Positions 25,913 through 38,729 of a DNA stretch of 64,000 nucleotides are shown in pieces. The position numbers and the translations under genes are program-made. This stretch comes from Muricea muricata (taxonomy: Eukaryota; Cnidaria; Anthozoa; Malacalcyonacea; Plexauridae), in the NCBI GenBank assembly GCA_963855995.1, contig OY979724.1, positions 14,221,855 through 14,285,854 on the forward strand, given 5' to 3'. How positions within the stretch are numbered: position 1 is the first letter of the stretch; every line of letters starts with the position of its first letter. The notes beneath the pieces were generated by a model. It worked only from the letters and a program-made list of their open reading frames with translations. It did not search any database and was not told the DNA's origin.

Positions 25913-28900
25913 CATGCATCACCGGATCAGCTCACGCTCGGATTTTAGCTAAGTTTGGAACACTAGAGATGTACTTGGGACACTCTGCTAGTGTTGACCA
26001 CTATCTTTGAACTTTTCCCACTTTGGTATATTGGCCTGAATTTTTGAAATTTTTCTAAATGCGATGAAATGTCATGAAACTTAGCTCAAAATGATGAATT
26101 AGGTCATTGTATATGAAAAAACTTAGTTTGGAACCGGAACAACTTATCTTATTGCTGTTTTAGGATTTGACTCATTTCACCTATTTTGGCTGAACATTGG
26201 CCTTGGATGTGGTAAGTGTTTTCATTCGGCATTTACCCATATTACATGAAAATGATGTAAAATTCTTCATGCATTACCGGATCAGCTCACGCTCGGATTT
26301 TAGCTAAGTTTGGAATACTAGAGATGTACTCGGGACACTCTGCTAGTGTTGACCACTATGTTTGAACTTTTCCCGCTTTGGTATATTGGCCTGAATTTTT
26401 GAAATTTTTCTAAATGCGATGAAATGTCATGAAACTTAGCTCAAAATGATGAATTAGGTCATTGTATATGAAAAAACTTAGTTTGGAACCGGAACAACTT
26501 ATCTTATTGCTGTTTTAGGATTTGACTCATTTCACCTATTTTGGCTGAACATTGGCCTTGGATGTGGTAAGTGTTTTCACTCGGCATTTTCCCATATTAC
26601 ATGGAAATGATGTAAAATTCTTCATGCATTACCGGATCAGCTCACGCTCGGATTTTAGCTAAGTTTGGAATACTAGAGATGTACTCGGGACACTCTGCTA
26701 GTGTTGACCACTATGTTTGAACTTTTCCCACTTTGGTATATTGGCCTGAATTTTTGAAATTTTTCTAAATGCGATGAAATGTCATGAAACTTAGCTCAAA
26801 ATGATGAATTAGGTCATTGTATATGAAAAAACTTAGTTTGGAACCGGAACAACTTAACTTATTGCTGTTTTAGGATTTTACTCATTTCACCTATTTTGGC
26901 TGAACATTGGCCTTGGATGTGGTAAGTGTTTTCATTCGGCATTTTCCCATATTACATGGAAATGATGTAAAATTCTTCATGCATTACCGGATCAGCTCAC
27001 GCTCGGATTTTAGCTAAGTTTAGGGCACTAGAGATGTACTTGGGACACTCTGCTAGTGTTGACCACTATCTTTGAACTTTTCCCACTTTGGTATATTGGC
27101 CTGAATTTTTGAAATTTTTCTAAATGCGATGAAATGTCATGAAACTTAGCTGAAAATGATGAATTAGGTCATTGTATATGAAAAAACTTAGTTTGGAACC
27201 GGAACAACTTATCTTATTGCTGTTTTAGGATTTGACTCATTTCACCTATTTTGGCTGAAGATTGGCGTTGGATGTGGTAAGTGTTTTCATTCGGCATTTT
27301 CCCATATTACATGGAAATGATGTAAAATTCTTCATGCATTACCGGATCAGCTCACGCTCGGATTTTAGCTAAGTTTGGGGCACTAGAGATGTACTTGGGA
27401 GGCTCTGCTAGTGTTGACCACTATGTTTGAACTTTTCCCACTTTGGTATATTGGCCTGAATTTTTGAAATTTTTCTAAATGCGATGAAATGTCATGAAAC
27501 TTAGCTCAAAATGATGAATTAGGTCATTGTATATGAAAAAACTTAGTTTGGAACCGGAACAACTTATCTTATTGCTGTTTTAGGATTTGACTCATTTCAC
27601 CTATTTTGGCTGAACATTAGCCTTGGATGTGGTAAGTGTTTTCATTCGGCATTTTCCCATATTAAATGGAAATGATGTAAAATTCTTCATGCATCACCGG
27701 ATCAGCTCACGCTCGGATTTTAGCTAAGTTTGGAACACTGGAGGTGTACTTGGGACACTCTGCTAGTGTTGACCACTATCTTTGAACTTTTCCCACTTTG
27801 GTATATTGGCCTGAATTTTTGAAATTTTTCTAAATGCGATGAAATGTCATGAAACTTAGCTCAAAATGATGAAATAGGTCATTGTATATGAAAAAACTTA
27901 GTTTGGAACCGGAACAACTTATCTTATTGCTGTTTTAGGATTTGACTCATTTCACCTATTTTGGCTGAACATTAGCCTTGGATGTGGTAAGTGTTTTCAT
28001 TCGGCATTTTCCCATATTACATGGAAATGATGTAAAATTCTTCATGCATCACCGGATCAGCTCACGCTCGGATTTTAGCTAAGTTTGGAACACTAGAGAT
28101 GTACTTGGGACACTCTGCTAGTGTTGACCACTATCTTTGAACTTTTCCCACTTTGGTATATTGGCCTGAATTTTTGAAATTTTTCTAAATGCGATGAAAT
28201 GTCATGAAACTTAGCTCAAAATGATGAATTAGGTCATTGTATATGAAAAAACTTAGTTTGGAACCGGAACAACTTATCTTATTGCTGTTTTAGGATTTGA
28301 CTCATTTCACCTATTTTGGCTGAACATTGGCCTTGGATGTGGTAAGTGTTTTCATTCGGCATTTACCCATATTACATGAAAATGATGTAAAATTCTTCAT
28401 GCATTACCGGATCAGCTCACGCTCGGATTTTAGCTAAGTTTGGAATACTAGAGATGTACTCGGGACACTCTGCTAGTGTTGACCACTATGTTTGAACTTT
28501 TCCCGCTTTGGTATATTGGCCTGAATTTTTGAAATTTTTCTAAATGCGATGAAATGTCATGAAACTTAGCTCAAAATGATGAATTAGGTCATTGTATATG
28601 AAAAAACTTAGTTTGGAACCGGAACAACTTATCTTATTGCTGTTTTAGGATTTGACTCATTTCACCTATTTTGGCTGAACATTGGCCTTGGATGTGGTAA
28701 GTGTTTTCACTCGGCATTTTCCCATATTACATGGAAATGATGTAAAATTCTTCATGCATTACCGGATCAGCTCACGCTCGGATTTTAGCTAAGTTTGGAA
28801 TACTAGAGATGTACTCGGGACACTCTGCTAGTGTTGACCACTATGTTTGAACTTTTCCCACTTTGGTATATTGGCCTGAATTTTTGAAATTTTTCTAAAT

Positions 28901-30172
28901 GCGATGAAATGTCATGAAACTTAGCTCAAAATGATGAATTAGGTCATTGTATATGAAAAAACTTAGTTTGGAACCGGAACAACTTAACTTATTGCTGTTT
29001 TAGGATTTTACTCATTTCACCTATTTTGGCTGAACATTGGCCTTGGATGTGGTAAGTGTTTTCATTCGGCATTTTCCCATATTACATGGAAATGATGTAA
29101 AATTCTTCATGCATTACCGGATCAGCTCACGCTCGGATTTTAGCTAAGTTTAGGGCACTAGAGATGTACTTGGGACACTCTGCTAGTGTTGACCACTATC
29201 TTTGAACTTTTCCCACTTTGGTATATTGGCCTGAATTTTTGAAATTTTTCTAAATGCGATGAAATGTCATGAAACTTAGCTGAAAATGATGAATTAGGTC
29301 ATTGTATATGAAAAAACTTAGTTTGGAACCGGAACAACTTATCTTATTGCTGTTTTAGGATTTGACTCATTTCACCTATTTTGGCTGAAGATTGGCGTTG
29401 GATGTGGTAAGTGTTTTCATTCGGCATTTTCCCATATTACATGGAAATGATGTAAAATTCTTCATGCATTACCGGATCAGCTCACGCTCGGATTTTAGCT
29501 AAGTTTGGGGCACTAGAGATGTACTTGGGAGGCTCTGCTAGTGTTGACCACTATGTTTGAACTTTTCCCACTTTGGTATATTGGCCTGAATTTTTGAAAT
29601 TTTTCTAAATGCGATGAAATGTCATGAAACTTAGCTCAAAATGATGAATTAGGTCATTGTATATGAAAAAACTTAGTTTGGAACCGGAACAACTTATCTT
29701 ATTGCTGTTTTAGGATTTGACTCATTTCACCTATTTTGGCTGAACATTAGCCTTGGATGTGGTAAGTGTTTTCATTCGGCATTTTCCCATATTAAATGGA
29801 AATGATGTAAAATTCTTCATGCATCACCGGATCAGCTCACGCTCGGATTTTAGCTAAGTTTGGAACACTGGAGGTGTACTTGGGACACTCTGCTAGTGTT
29901 GACCACTATCTTTGAACTTTTCCCACTTTGGTATATTGGCCTGAATTTTTGAAATTTTTCTAAATGCGATGAAATGTCATGAAACTTAGCTCAAAATGAT
30001 GAAATAGGTCATTGTATATGAAAAAACTTAGTTTGGAACCGGAACAACTTATCTTATTGCTGTTTTAGGATTTGACTCATTTCACCTATTTTGGCTGAAC
30101 ATTGGCCTTGGATGTGGTAAGTGTTTTCATTCGGCATTTTCCCATATTACATGGAAATGATGTAAAATTCTT
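25913..30172. repeat. Tandem 6-mer duplication (2 x 2,130 bp)
   Basis: Copies are about 25,913-28,042 and 28,043-30,172. Rare markers lie exactly 2,130 bp apart: GCATTTACCC with ATGAAAATG (26,230 and 28,360), CTTAACTTATTG with GGATTTTACT (26,850 and 28,980), TTTAGGGCAC (27,019 and 29,149), AAGATTGGCG (27,258 and 29,388) and CACTGGAGG (27,736 and 29,866). The monomer at 27,688 is chimeric and marks the joint. Confidence 0.93.
27688..28042. repeat. Chimeric monomer at the 2,130-bp duplication joint
   Basis: Its 5' part has CACTGGAGGTG and GATGAAATAGG, as in the monomer at 29,818. Its 3' part has ATTAGCC, as in the monomer at 25,558, where the 29,818 monomer has ATTGGCC. The switch lies between about 27,875 and 27,971. 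This is what an in-register unequal exchange between monomers six apart would leave. Confidence 0.8.
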
Positions 30173-33100
30173 CATGCATTACCGGATCAGCTCACGCTCG
30201 GATTTTAGCTAAGTTTGGAATACTAGAGATGTACTCGGGACACTCTGCTAGTGTTGACCACTATGTTTGAACTTTTCCCACTTTGGTATATTGGCCTGAA
30301 TTTTTGAAATTTTTCTAAATGCGATGAAATGTCATGAAACTTAGCTCAAAATGATGAATTAGGTCATTGTATATGAAAAAACTTAGTTTGGAACCGGAAC
30401 AACTTATCTTATTGCTGTTTTAGGATTTGACTCATTTCACCTATTTTGGCTGAACATTGGCCTTGGATGTGGTAAGTGTTTTCACTCGGCATTTTCCCAT
30501 ATTACATGGAAATGATGTAAAATTCTTCATGCATTACCGGATCAGCTCACGGTCGGATTTTAGCTAAGTTTGGAACACTAGAGATGTACTCGGGACACTC
30601 TGCTAGTGTTGACCACTATGTTTGAACTTTTCCCACTTTGGTATATTGGCCTGAATTTTTGAAATTTTTCTAAATGCGATGAAATGTCATGAAACTTAGC
30701 TGAAAATGATGAATTAGGTCATTGTATATGAAAAAACTTAGTTTGGAACCGGAACAACTTATCTTATTGCTGTTTTAGGATTTGACTCATTTCACCTATT
30801 TTGGCTGAACATTGGCCTTTGATGTGGTAAGTGTTTTCATTCGGCATTTTCCCATATTACATGGAAATGATGTAAAATTCTTCATGCATTACCGGATCAG
30901 CTCACGCTCGGATTTTAGCTAAGTTTGGGGCACTAGAGATGTACTTGGGAGGCTCTGCTAGTGTTGACCACTATGTTTGAACTTTTCCCACTTTGGTATA
31001 TTGGCCTGAATTTTTGAAATTTTTCTAAATGCGATGAAATGTCATGAAACTTAGCTGAAAAGGATGATACAGGTCATTGTATATGAAAAAACTTAGTTTG
31101 GAACTGGAACAACTTATCTTATTGCTGTTTTAGGATTTGACTCATTTCACCTATTTTGGCTTAACATTGGCCTTGGATGTGGTAAGTGTTTTCCTTGGGC
31201 ATTTTCCCATATTACATGGAAATGATGTAAAATTCTTCATGCATTACCGGATCAGCTCACGCTCGGACTTTAGCTAAGTTTGGAACACTAAAGATGTACT
31301 CGGGACACTCTGCTACTGTTGTTCACTATGTTTGAACTTTTCCCACTTTGGTATGTTGGCCTGAATTTTTGAAATTTTTCTAAATGCGATGAAATGTCAT
31401 GAAACTTAGCTGAAAAGGATGAATTAGGTCATTGTATATGAAAAAACTTAGTTTGGAACTGGAACAACTTATCTTATTGCTGTTTTAGGATTTGACTCAT
31501 TTCACCTATTTTGGCTGAACATTGGCGTTGGATGTGGTAAGTGTTTTCATTCGGCATTTTCCCATATTACATGGAAATGATGTAAAATTCTTCATGCATT
31601 ACCGGATCAGCTCACGCTCGGATTTTAGCTAAGTTTGGGGCACTAGAGATGTACTTGGGAGGCTCTGCTAGTGTTGACCACTATGTTTGAACTTTTCCCA
31701 CTTTGGTATATTGGCCTGAATTTTTGAAATTTTTCTAAATGCGATGAAATGTCATGAAACTTAGCTCAAAATGATGAATTAGGTCATTGTATATGAAAAA
31801 ACTTAGTTTGGAACCGGAACAACTTATCTTATTGCTGTTTTAGGATTTGACTCATTTCACCTATTTTGGCTGAACATTAGCCTTGGATGTGGTAAGTGTT
31901 TTCATTCGGCATTTTCCCATATTAAATGGAAATGATGTAAAATTCTTCATGCATCACCGGATCAGCTCACGCTCGGATTTTAGCTAAGTTTGGAACACTA
32001 GAAGTGTACTTGGGACACTCTGCTAGTGTTGACCACTATCTTTGAACTTTTCCCACTTTGGTATATTGGCCTGAATTTTTGAAATTTTTCTAAATGCGAT
32101 GAAATGTCATGAAACTTAGCTCAAAATGATGAAATAGGTCATTGTATATGAAAAAACTTAGTTTGGAACCGGAACAACTTATCTTATTGCTGTTTTAGGA
32201 TTTGACTCATTTCACCTATTTTGGCTGAACATTGGCCTTGGATGTGGTAAGTGTTTTCATTCGGCATTTTCCCATATTACATGGAAATGATGTAAAATTC
32301 TTCATGCATTACCGGATCAGCTCACGCTCGGATTTTAGCTAAGTTTGGAATACTAGAGATGTACTCGGGACACTCTGCTAGTGTTGACCACTATGTTTGA
32401 ACTTTTCCCACTTTGGTATATTGGCCTGAATTTTTGAAATTTTTGTAAATGCGATGAAATGTCATGAAACTTAGCTCAAAATGATGAATTAGGTCATTGT
32501 ATATGAAAAAACTTAGTTTGGAACCGGAACAACTTATCTTATTGCTGTTTTAGGATTTGACTCATTTCACCTATTTTGGCTGAAATTTGGCCTTGGATGT
32601 GGTAAGTGTTTTCATTTGGCATTTTCCCATATTACATGGAAATGATCTAAAATTCTTCATGCATTACCGGATCAGCTCACGCTCGGATTTTAGCAAGGTT
32701 TGAAGCACTAGAGATGTACTTGGGACACTCTGCTAGTGTTGACCACTATGTTTTAACTTTTCCCACTTTTGTATATTGGCCTGAATTTTTGAAATTTTTC
32801 TAAATGCAATGAAATGTCATGAAACTTAGCTCAAAATGATGAATTAGGTCATTGTATATGAAAAAACTTAGTTTGGAACCGGAACAACTTATCTTATTGC
32901 TGTTTTAGGATTTGACTCATTTCACCTGTTTTGGCTGAACATTGGCCTTGGATGTGGTAAGTGTTTTCATTCGGCATTTTCCCATATTACATGGAAATGA
33001 TGTAAAATTCTTCATGCATCACCGGATCAGCTCACGCTCGGATTTTAGCTAAGTTTGGAGCACTAGAGATGTACTTGGGACACTCTGCTAGTGCTGACCA

Positions 33101-36100
33101 CTATCTTTGAACTTTTCCCACTTTAGTATATTGGCCTGAATTTTTGAAATTTTTCTAAATGCGATGAAATGTCATGAAACTTAGCTCAAAATGATGAATT
33201 AGGTCATTGTATATGAAAAAACTTAGTTTGGAACCGGAACAACTTATCTTATTGCTGTTTTAGGATTTGACTCATTTCACCTATTTTGGTTGAACATTGG
33301 CCTTGGATGTGGTAAGTGTTTTCATTCGGCATTTTCCCATATTACATGGAAATGATGTAAAATTCTTCATGCATCACCGGATCAGCTCACGCTCGGATTT
33401 TAGCTAAGTTTGGAGCACTAGAGATGTACTTGGGACACTCTGCTAGTGTTGACCACTATCTTTGAACTTTTCCCACTTTGGTATATTGGCCTGAATTTTT
33501 GAAATTTTTCTAAATGCGATGAAATGTCATGAAACTTAGCTGAAAATGATGAATTAGGTCATTGTATATGAAAAAACTTAGTTTGGAACCGGAACAACTT
33601 ATCTTATTGCTGTTTTAGGATTTGACTCATTTCACCTATTTTGGCTGAAGATTGGCGTTGGATGTGGTAAGTGTTTTCATTCGGCATTTTCCCATATTAC
33701 ATGGAAATCATGTAAAATTCTTCATGCATTACCGGATCAGCTCACGCTCGGATTTTAGCTAAGTTTGGGGCACTAGAGATGTACTTGGGAGGCTCTGCTA
33801 GTGTTGACCACTATGTTTGAACTTTTCCCACTTTGGTATATTGGCCTGAATTTTTGAAATTTTTCTAAATGCGATGAAATGTCATGAAACTTAGCTCAAA
33901 ATGATGAATTAGGTCATTGTATATGAAAAAACTTAGTTTGGAACCGGAACAACTTATCTTATTGCTGTTTTAGGATTTGACTCATTTCACCTATTTTGGC
34001 TGAACATTAGCCTTGGATGTGGTAAGTGTTTTCATTCGGCATTTTCCCATATTAAATGGAAATGATGTAAAATTCTTCATGCATCACCGGATCAGCTCAC
34101 GCTCGGACTTTAGCTAAGTTTGGAACACTGGAGGTGTACTTGGGACACTCTGCTAGTGTTGACCACTATCTTTGAACTTTTCCCACTTTGGTATATTGGC
34201 CTGAATTTTTGAAATTTTTCTAAATGCGATGAAATGTCATGAAACTTAGCTCAAAATGATGAAATAGGTCATTGTATATGAAAAAACTTAGTTTGGAACC
34301 GGAACAACTTATCTTATTGCTGTTTTAGGATTTGACTCATTTCACCTATTTTGGCTGAACATTGGCCTTGGATGTGGTAAGTGTTTTCATTCGGCATTTT
34401 CCCATATTACATGGAAATGATGTAAAATTCTTCATGCATTACCGGATCAGCTCACGCTCGGATTTTAGCTAAGTTTGGAATACTAGAGATGTACTCGGGA
34501 CACTCTGCTAGTGTTGACCACTATGTTTGAACTTTTCCCACTTTGGTATATTGGCCTGAATTTTTGAAATTTTTCTAAATGCGATGAAATGTCATGAAAC
34601 TTAGCTCAAAATGATGAATTAGGTCATTGTATATGAAAAAACTTAGTTTGGAACCGGAACAACTTATCTTATTGCTGTTTTAGGATTTGACTCATTTCAC
34701 CTATTTTGGCTGAACATTGGCCTTGGATGTGGTAAGTGTTTTCACTCGGCATTTTCCCATATTACATGGAAATGATGTAAAATTCTTCATGCATTACCGG
34801 ATCAGCTCACGGTCGGATTTTAGCTAAGTTTGGAACACTAGAGATGTACTCGGGACACTCTGCTAGTGTTGACCACTATGTTTGAACTTTTCATACTTTG
34901 GTATATTGGCCTGAATTTTTGAAATTTTTCTAAATGCGATGAAATGTCATGAAACTTAGCTGAAAATGATGAATTAGGTCATTGTATATGAAAAAACTTA
35001 GTTTGGAACCGGAACAACTTATCTTATTGCTGTTTTAGGATTTGACTCATTTCACCTATTTTGGCTGAACATTGGCCTTGGATGTGGTAAGTGTTTTCAT
35101 TCGGCATTTTCCCATATTACATGGAAATGATGTAAAATTCTTCATGCATTACCGGATCAGCTCACGCTCGGATTTTAGCTAAGTTTGGGGCACTAGAGAT
35201 GTACTTGGGAGGCTCTGCTAGTGTTGACCACTATGTTTGAACTTTTCCCACTTTGGTATATTGGCCTGAATTTTTGAAATTTTTCTAAATGCGATGAAAT
35301 GTCATGAAACTTAGCTGAAAAGGATGATACAGGTCATTGTATATGAAAAAACTTAGTTTGGAACTGGAACAACTTATCTTATTGCTGTTTTAGGATTTGA
35401 CTCATTTCACCTATTTTGGCTTAACATTGGCCTTGGATGTGGTAAGTGTTTTCCTTGGGCATTTTCCCATATTACATGGAAATGATGTAAAATTCTTCAT
35501 GCATTACCGGATCAGCTCACGCTCGGACTTTAGCTAAGTTTGGAACACTTGAGATGTACTCGGGACACTCTGCTACTGTTGTTCACTATGTTTGAACTTT
35601 TCCCACTTTGGTATGTTGGCCTGAATTTTTGAAATTTTTCTAAATGCGATGAAATGTCATGAAACTTAGCTGAAAAGGATGAATTAGGTCATTGTATATG
35701 AAAAAACTTAGTTTGGAACTGGAACAACTTATCTTATTGCTGTTTTAGGATTTGACTCATTTCACCTATTTTGGCTGAACATTGGCGTTGGATGTGGTAA
35801 GTGTTTTCATTCGGCATTTTCCCATATTACATGGAAATGATGTAAAATTCTTCATGCATTACCGGATCAGCTCACGCTCGGATTTTAGCTAAGTTTGGGG
35901 CACTAGAGATGTACTTGGGAGGCTCTGCTAGTGTTGACCACTATGTTTGAACTTTTCCCACTTTGGTATATTGGCCTGAATTTTTGAAATTTTTCTAAAT
36001 GCGATGAAATGTCATGAAACTTAGCTCAAAATGATGAATTAGGTCATTGTATATGAAAAAACTTAGTTTGGAACCGGAACAACTTATCTTATTGCTGTTT

Positions 36101-37982
36101 TAGGATTTGACTCATTTCACCTATTTTGGCTGAACATTAGCCTTGGATGTGGTAAGTGTTTTCATTCGGCATTTTCCCATATTAAATGGAAATGATGTAA
36201 AATTCTTCATGCATCACCGGATCAGCTCACGCTCGGATTTTAGCTAAGTTTGGAACACTAGAAGTGTACTTGGGACACTCTGCTAGTGTTGACCACTATC
36301 TTTGAACTTTTCCCACTTTGGTATATTGGCCTGAATTTTTGAAATTTTTCTAAATGCGATGAAATGTCATGAAACTTAGCTCAAAATGATGAAATAGGTC
36401 ATTGTATATGAAAAAACTTAGTTTGGAACCGGAACAACTTATCTTATTGCTGTTTTAGGATTTGACTCATTTCACCTATTTTGGCTGAACATTGGCCTTG
36501 GATGTGGTAAGTGTTTTCATTCGGCATTTTCCCATATTACATGGAAATGATGTAAAATTCTTCATGCATTACCGGATCAGCTCACGCTCGGATTTTAGCT
36601 AAGTTTGGAATACTAGAGATGTACTCGGGACACTCTGCTAGTGTTGACCACTATGTTTGAACTTTTCCCACTTTGGTATATTGGCCTGAATTTTTGAAAT
36701 TTTTGTAAATGCGATGAAATGTCATGAAACTTAGCTCAAAATGATGAATTAGGTCATTGTATATGAAAAAACTTAGTTTGGAACCGGAACAACTTATCTT
36801 ATTGCTGTTTTAGGATTTGACTCATTTCACCTATTTTGGCTGAAATTTGGCCTTGGATGTGGTAAGTGTTTTCATTTGGCATTTTCCCATATTACATGGA
36901 AATGATCTAAAATTCTTCATGCATTACCGGATCAGCTCACGCTCGGATTTTAGCAAGGTTTGAAGCACTAGAGATGTACTTGGGACACTCTGCTAGTGTT
37001 GACCACTATGTTTTAACTTTTCCCACTTTTGTATATTGGCCTGAATTTTTGAAATTTTTCTAAATGCAATGAAATGTCATGAAACTTAGCTCAAAATGAT
37101 GAATTAGGTCATTGTATATGAAAAAACTTAGTTTGGAACCGGAACAACTTATCTTATTGCTGTTTTAGGATTTGACTCATTTCACCTGTTTTGGCTGAAC
37201 ATTGGCCTTGGATGTGGTAAGTGTTTTCATTCGGCATTTTCCCATATTACATGGAAATGATGTAAAATTCTTCATGCATCACCGGATCAGCTCACGCTCG
37301 GATTTTAGCTAAGTTTGGAGCACTAGAGATGTACTTGGGACACTCTGCTAGTGCTGACCACTATCTTTGAACTTTTCCCACTTTAGTATATTGGCCTGAA
37401 TTTTTGAAATTTTTCTAAATGCGATGAAATGTCATGAAACTTAGCTCAAAATGATGAATTAGGTCATTGTATATGAAAAAACTTAGTTTGGAACCGGAAC
37501 AACTTATCTTATTGCTGTTTTAGGATTTGACTCATTTCACCTATTTTGGTTGAACATTGGCCTTGGATGTGGTAAGTGTTTTCATTCGGCATTTTCCCAT
37601 ATTACATGGAAATGATGTAAAATTCTTCATGCATCACCGGATCAGCTCACGCTCGGATTTTAGCTAAGTTTGGAGCACTAGAGATGTACTTGGGACACTC
37701 TGCTAGTGTTGACCACTATCTTTGAACTTTTCCCACTTTGGTATATTGGCCTGAATTTTTGAAATTTTTCTAAATGCGATGAAATGTCATGAAACTTAGC
37801 TCAAAATGATGAATTAGGTCATTGTATATGAAAAAACTTAGTTTGGAACCGGAACAACTTATCTTATTGCTGTTTTAGGATTTGACTCATTTCACCTATT
37901 TTGGCTGAACATTGGCCTTGGATGTGGTAAGTGTTTTCATTCGGCATTTTCCCATATTACATGGAAATGATGTAAAATTCTT
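29463..37982. repeat. Tandem 12-mer duplication (2 x 4,260 bp)
   Basis: Copies are about 29,463-33,722 and 33,723-37,982. Rare markers 4,260 bp apart: CTACTGTTGTTC (31,313 and 35,573), GGCTGAAATTTGG (about 32,578 and 36,838), CATTTGGC (about 32,613 and 36,873), TAGCAAGGTTTGAAG (about 32,691 and 36,951) and GTGCTGACC (about 33,091 and 37,351). Differences between copies by eye: CGGATTTTAG / CGGACTTTAG (29,846), TTCCC / TTCAT (30,630), CCTTTGATG / CCTTGGATG (30,818), CACTAAAG / CACTTGAG (31,287) and ATGA / ATCA (29,458). Identity is thus very high, indicating a recent event. Confidence 0.93.
33368..33722. repeat. Chimeric monomer at the 4,260-bp duplication joint
   Basis: The 5' part (CATCACCGG, TTTGGAGCAC) equals the monomer at 37,628. 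The 3' part (GCTGAAAATG, then AAGATTGGCG) equals the monomer at 29,108. The switch falls between about 33,420 and 33,541. The flanking monomers at 29,108 and 37,628 are the two expected parents of an unequal crossover spanning twelve monomers. Confidence 0.85.
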
Positions 37983-38343
37983 CATGTATTACCGGATCAG
38001 CTCACGCTCGGATTTTAGCTAAGTTTGGAATACTAGAGATGTACTCGGGACACTCTGCTAGTGTTGACCACTATGTTTGAACTTTTCCCACTTTGGTATA
38101 TTGGCCTGAATTTTTGAAATTTTTCTAAATGCGATGAAATGTCATGAAACTTAGCTGAAAATGATGAATCAGGTCATTGTATATGAAAAAACTTAGTTTG
38201 GAACTGGAACTGGAACAACTTATCTTATTGCTGTTTTAAGATTTGACTCATTTCACCTATTTTGGCTGAACATTGGCCTTTGATGTGGTAAGTGTTTTCA
38301 TTCGGCATTTTCCCATATTACATGGAAATGATGTAAAATTCTT
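37983..38343. repeat. Last full monomer of array A (361 bp, degenerate)
   Basis: Begins CATGTATT instead of CATGCATT, carries a 6-bp tandem duplication (GGAACTGGAACTGG near 38,202) that lengthens it to 361 bp, and has GTTTTAAG where others have GTTTTAGG. It is the only monomer with a length gain, and it sits next to the array border, where homogenisation is expected to be weaker. Confidence 0.9.
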
Positions 38344-38392
38344 CATGCATTACTGGATCAGCTCACGCTCGGATTTTAGCTAAGTTACGAAC
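38344..38392. repeat. Truncated monomer and junction between arrays A and B
   Basis: A 43-bp monomer start (38,344-38,386, with ATTACTGG replacing ATTACCGG) stops after TAAGTT. Six bases, ACGAAC, intervene; array B follows from 38,393 with ACGGACTAAG. In other array B units the bases before this point read TAACGATGGCGAA, so TTACGA-AC at the border may be a shortened version of that sequence. No target-site duplication or other mobile-element end is seen. Confidence 0.85.
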
Positions 38393-38717
38393 ACGGACTA
38401 AGTATTTTCATAAAAGATGGCTTTGGACATTTGAAATGGACCAAGTATTGTTATAAAAGGTGGCTTTGGACAGAATTGGACGTTGTTTTCGCCAACATTA
38501 ACATCCAATTGACTGCCAATTGCCTGTTCACCACCTCTGGCTCGAATTCGAAATATTAGGGGAGGGTAGAAGTGGCCGGCAGACCATGAGTGCTAAAACC
38601 CTGGGATTCTAGATTCGAATCCGACCATCGACAGTATATAATCACCGTTCGTATTGATATACGTTAGGCTCCGCTGTTGCAAGGATTGTGGTTGCATTAA
38701 CACCACGGAAAAACGTC

Positions 38718-38729
38718 TGCGCATGCGCG
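38718..38729. promoter_or_regulatory. NRF-1-like palindromic motif in loop A (unit 1 example)
   Basis: TGCGCATGCGCG fits the known NRF-1 / Ewg consensus YGCGCAYGCGCR. It recurs in the loop A of units 1, 3, 4, 5, 7, 8, 10-12 and 14-17, is changed in unit 2 (GCATCCGCG) and lost in units 6, 9 and 13. The match to the consensus is plain; binding or any function is not shown. It may simply be a palindromic loop centre. Confidence 0.3.

Larger units (their letters stand above)
1..38386. repeat. Array A: 355-bp satellite, 108 full monomers plus a truncated one
   Basis: CATGCAT recurs in one orientation at 1, 356, 711, 1066 and onward, a strict 355-bp period. Exceptions are 354-bp monomers at 13,136, 20,590 and 22,364 and a 361-bp monomer at 37,983. 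The array ends inside a monomer at 38,386, just after TAAGTT. Monomers are AT-rich and differ by scattered substitutions; recurring variant sites include GGGGCAC / GAACAC / GAATAC near monomer position 45, GGGACAC / GGGAGGC near 70, and GCTC / GCTG near 173. No frame stays open for a gene-like length. The period is about two nucleosomes, a common satellite length. I see no transposon remnant or gene interrupting the array. Family and species are not recognised. Confidence 0.98.
22718..38386. repeat. Array A higher-order block 3, ending at the array border
   Basis: The first six monomers (22,718-24,847) reproduce the order of the first six in block 1, including the CATCACCGGATTAG monomer (23,428), TTACCTTAT (24,013) and CACGAATTAGG (24,318). 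Later parts match block 1 monomers but contain two large duplications, 25,913-30,172 and 29,463-37,982. No divergent 354-bp monomer closes this block; the array breaks off at array B instead. Confidence 0.8.

Noticed and set aside
1..38386. Possible genes in array A
   Set aside because: Stops are frequent in all frames and the sequence is strictly periodic at 355 bp, with changes not arranged by codon.
1..38386. CENP-B box in the 355-bp monomer
   Set aside because: TTCG and CGGG occur (CATTCGGC and ACTCGGGA), but not in the required spacing or order.
38612..38622. tRNA B-box-like GATTCGAATCC in the array B arms
   Set aside because: It is a self-complementary word whose first B-box base is wrong, no matching T-stem forms, and no A box or cloverleaf is found at the right distance. 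A tRNA-derived SINE is not supported.
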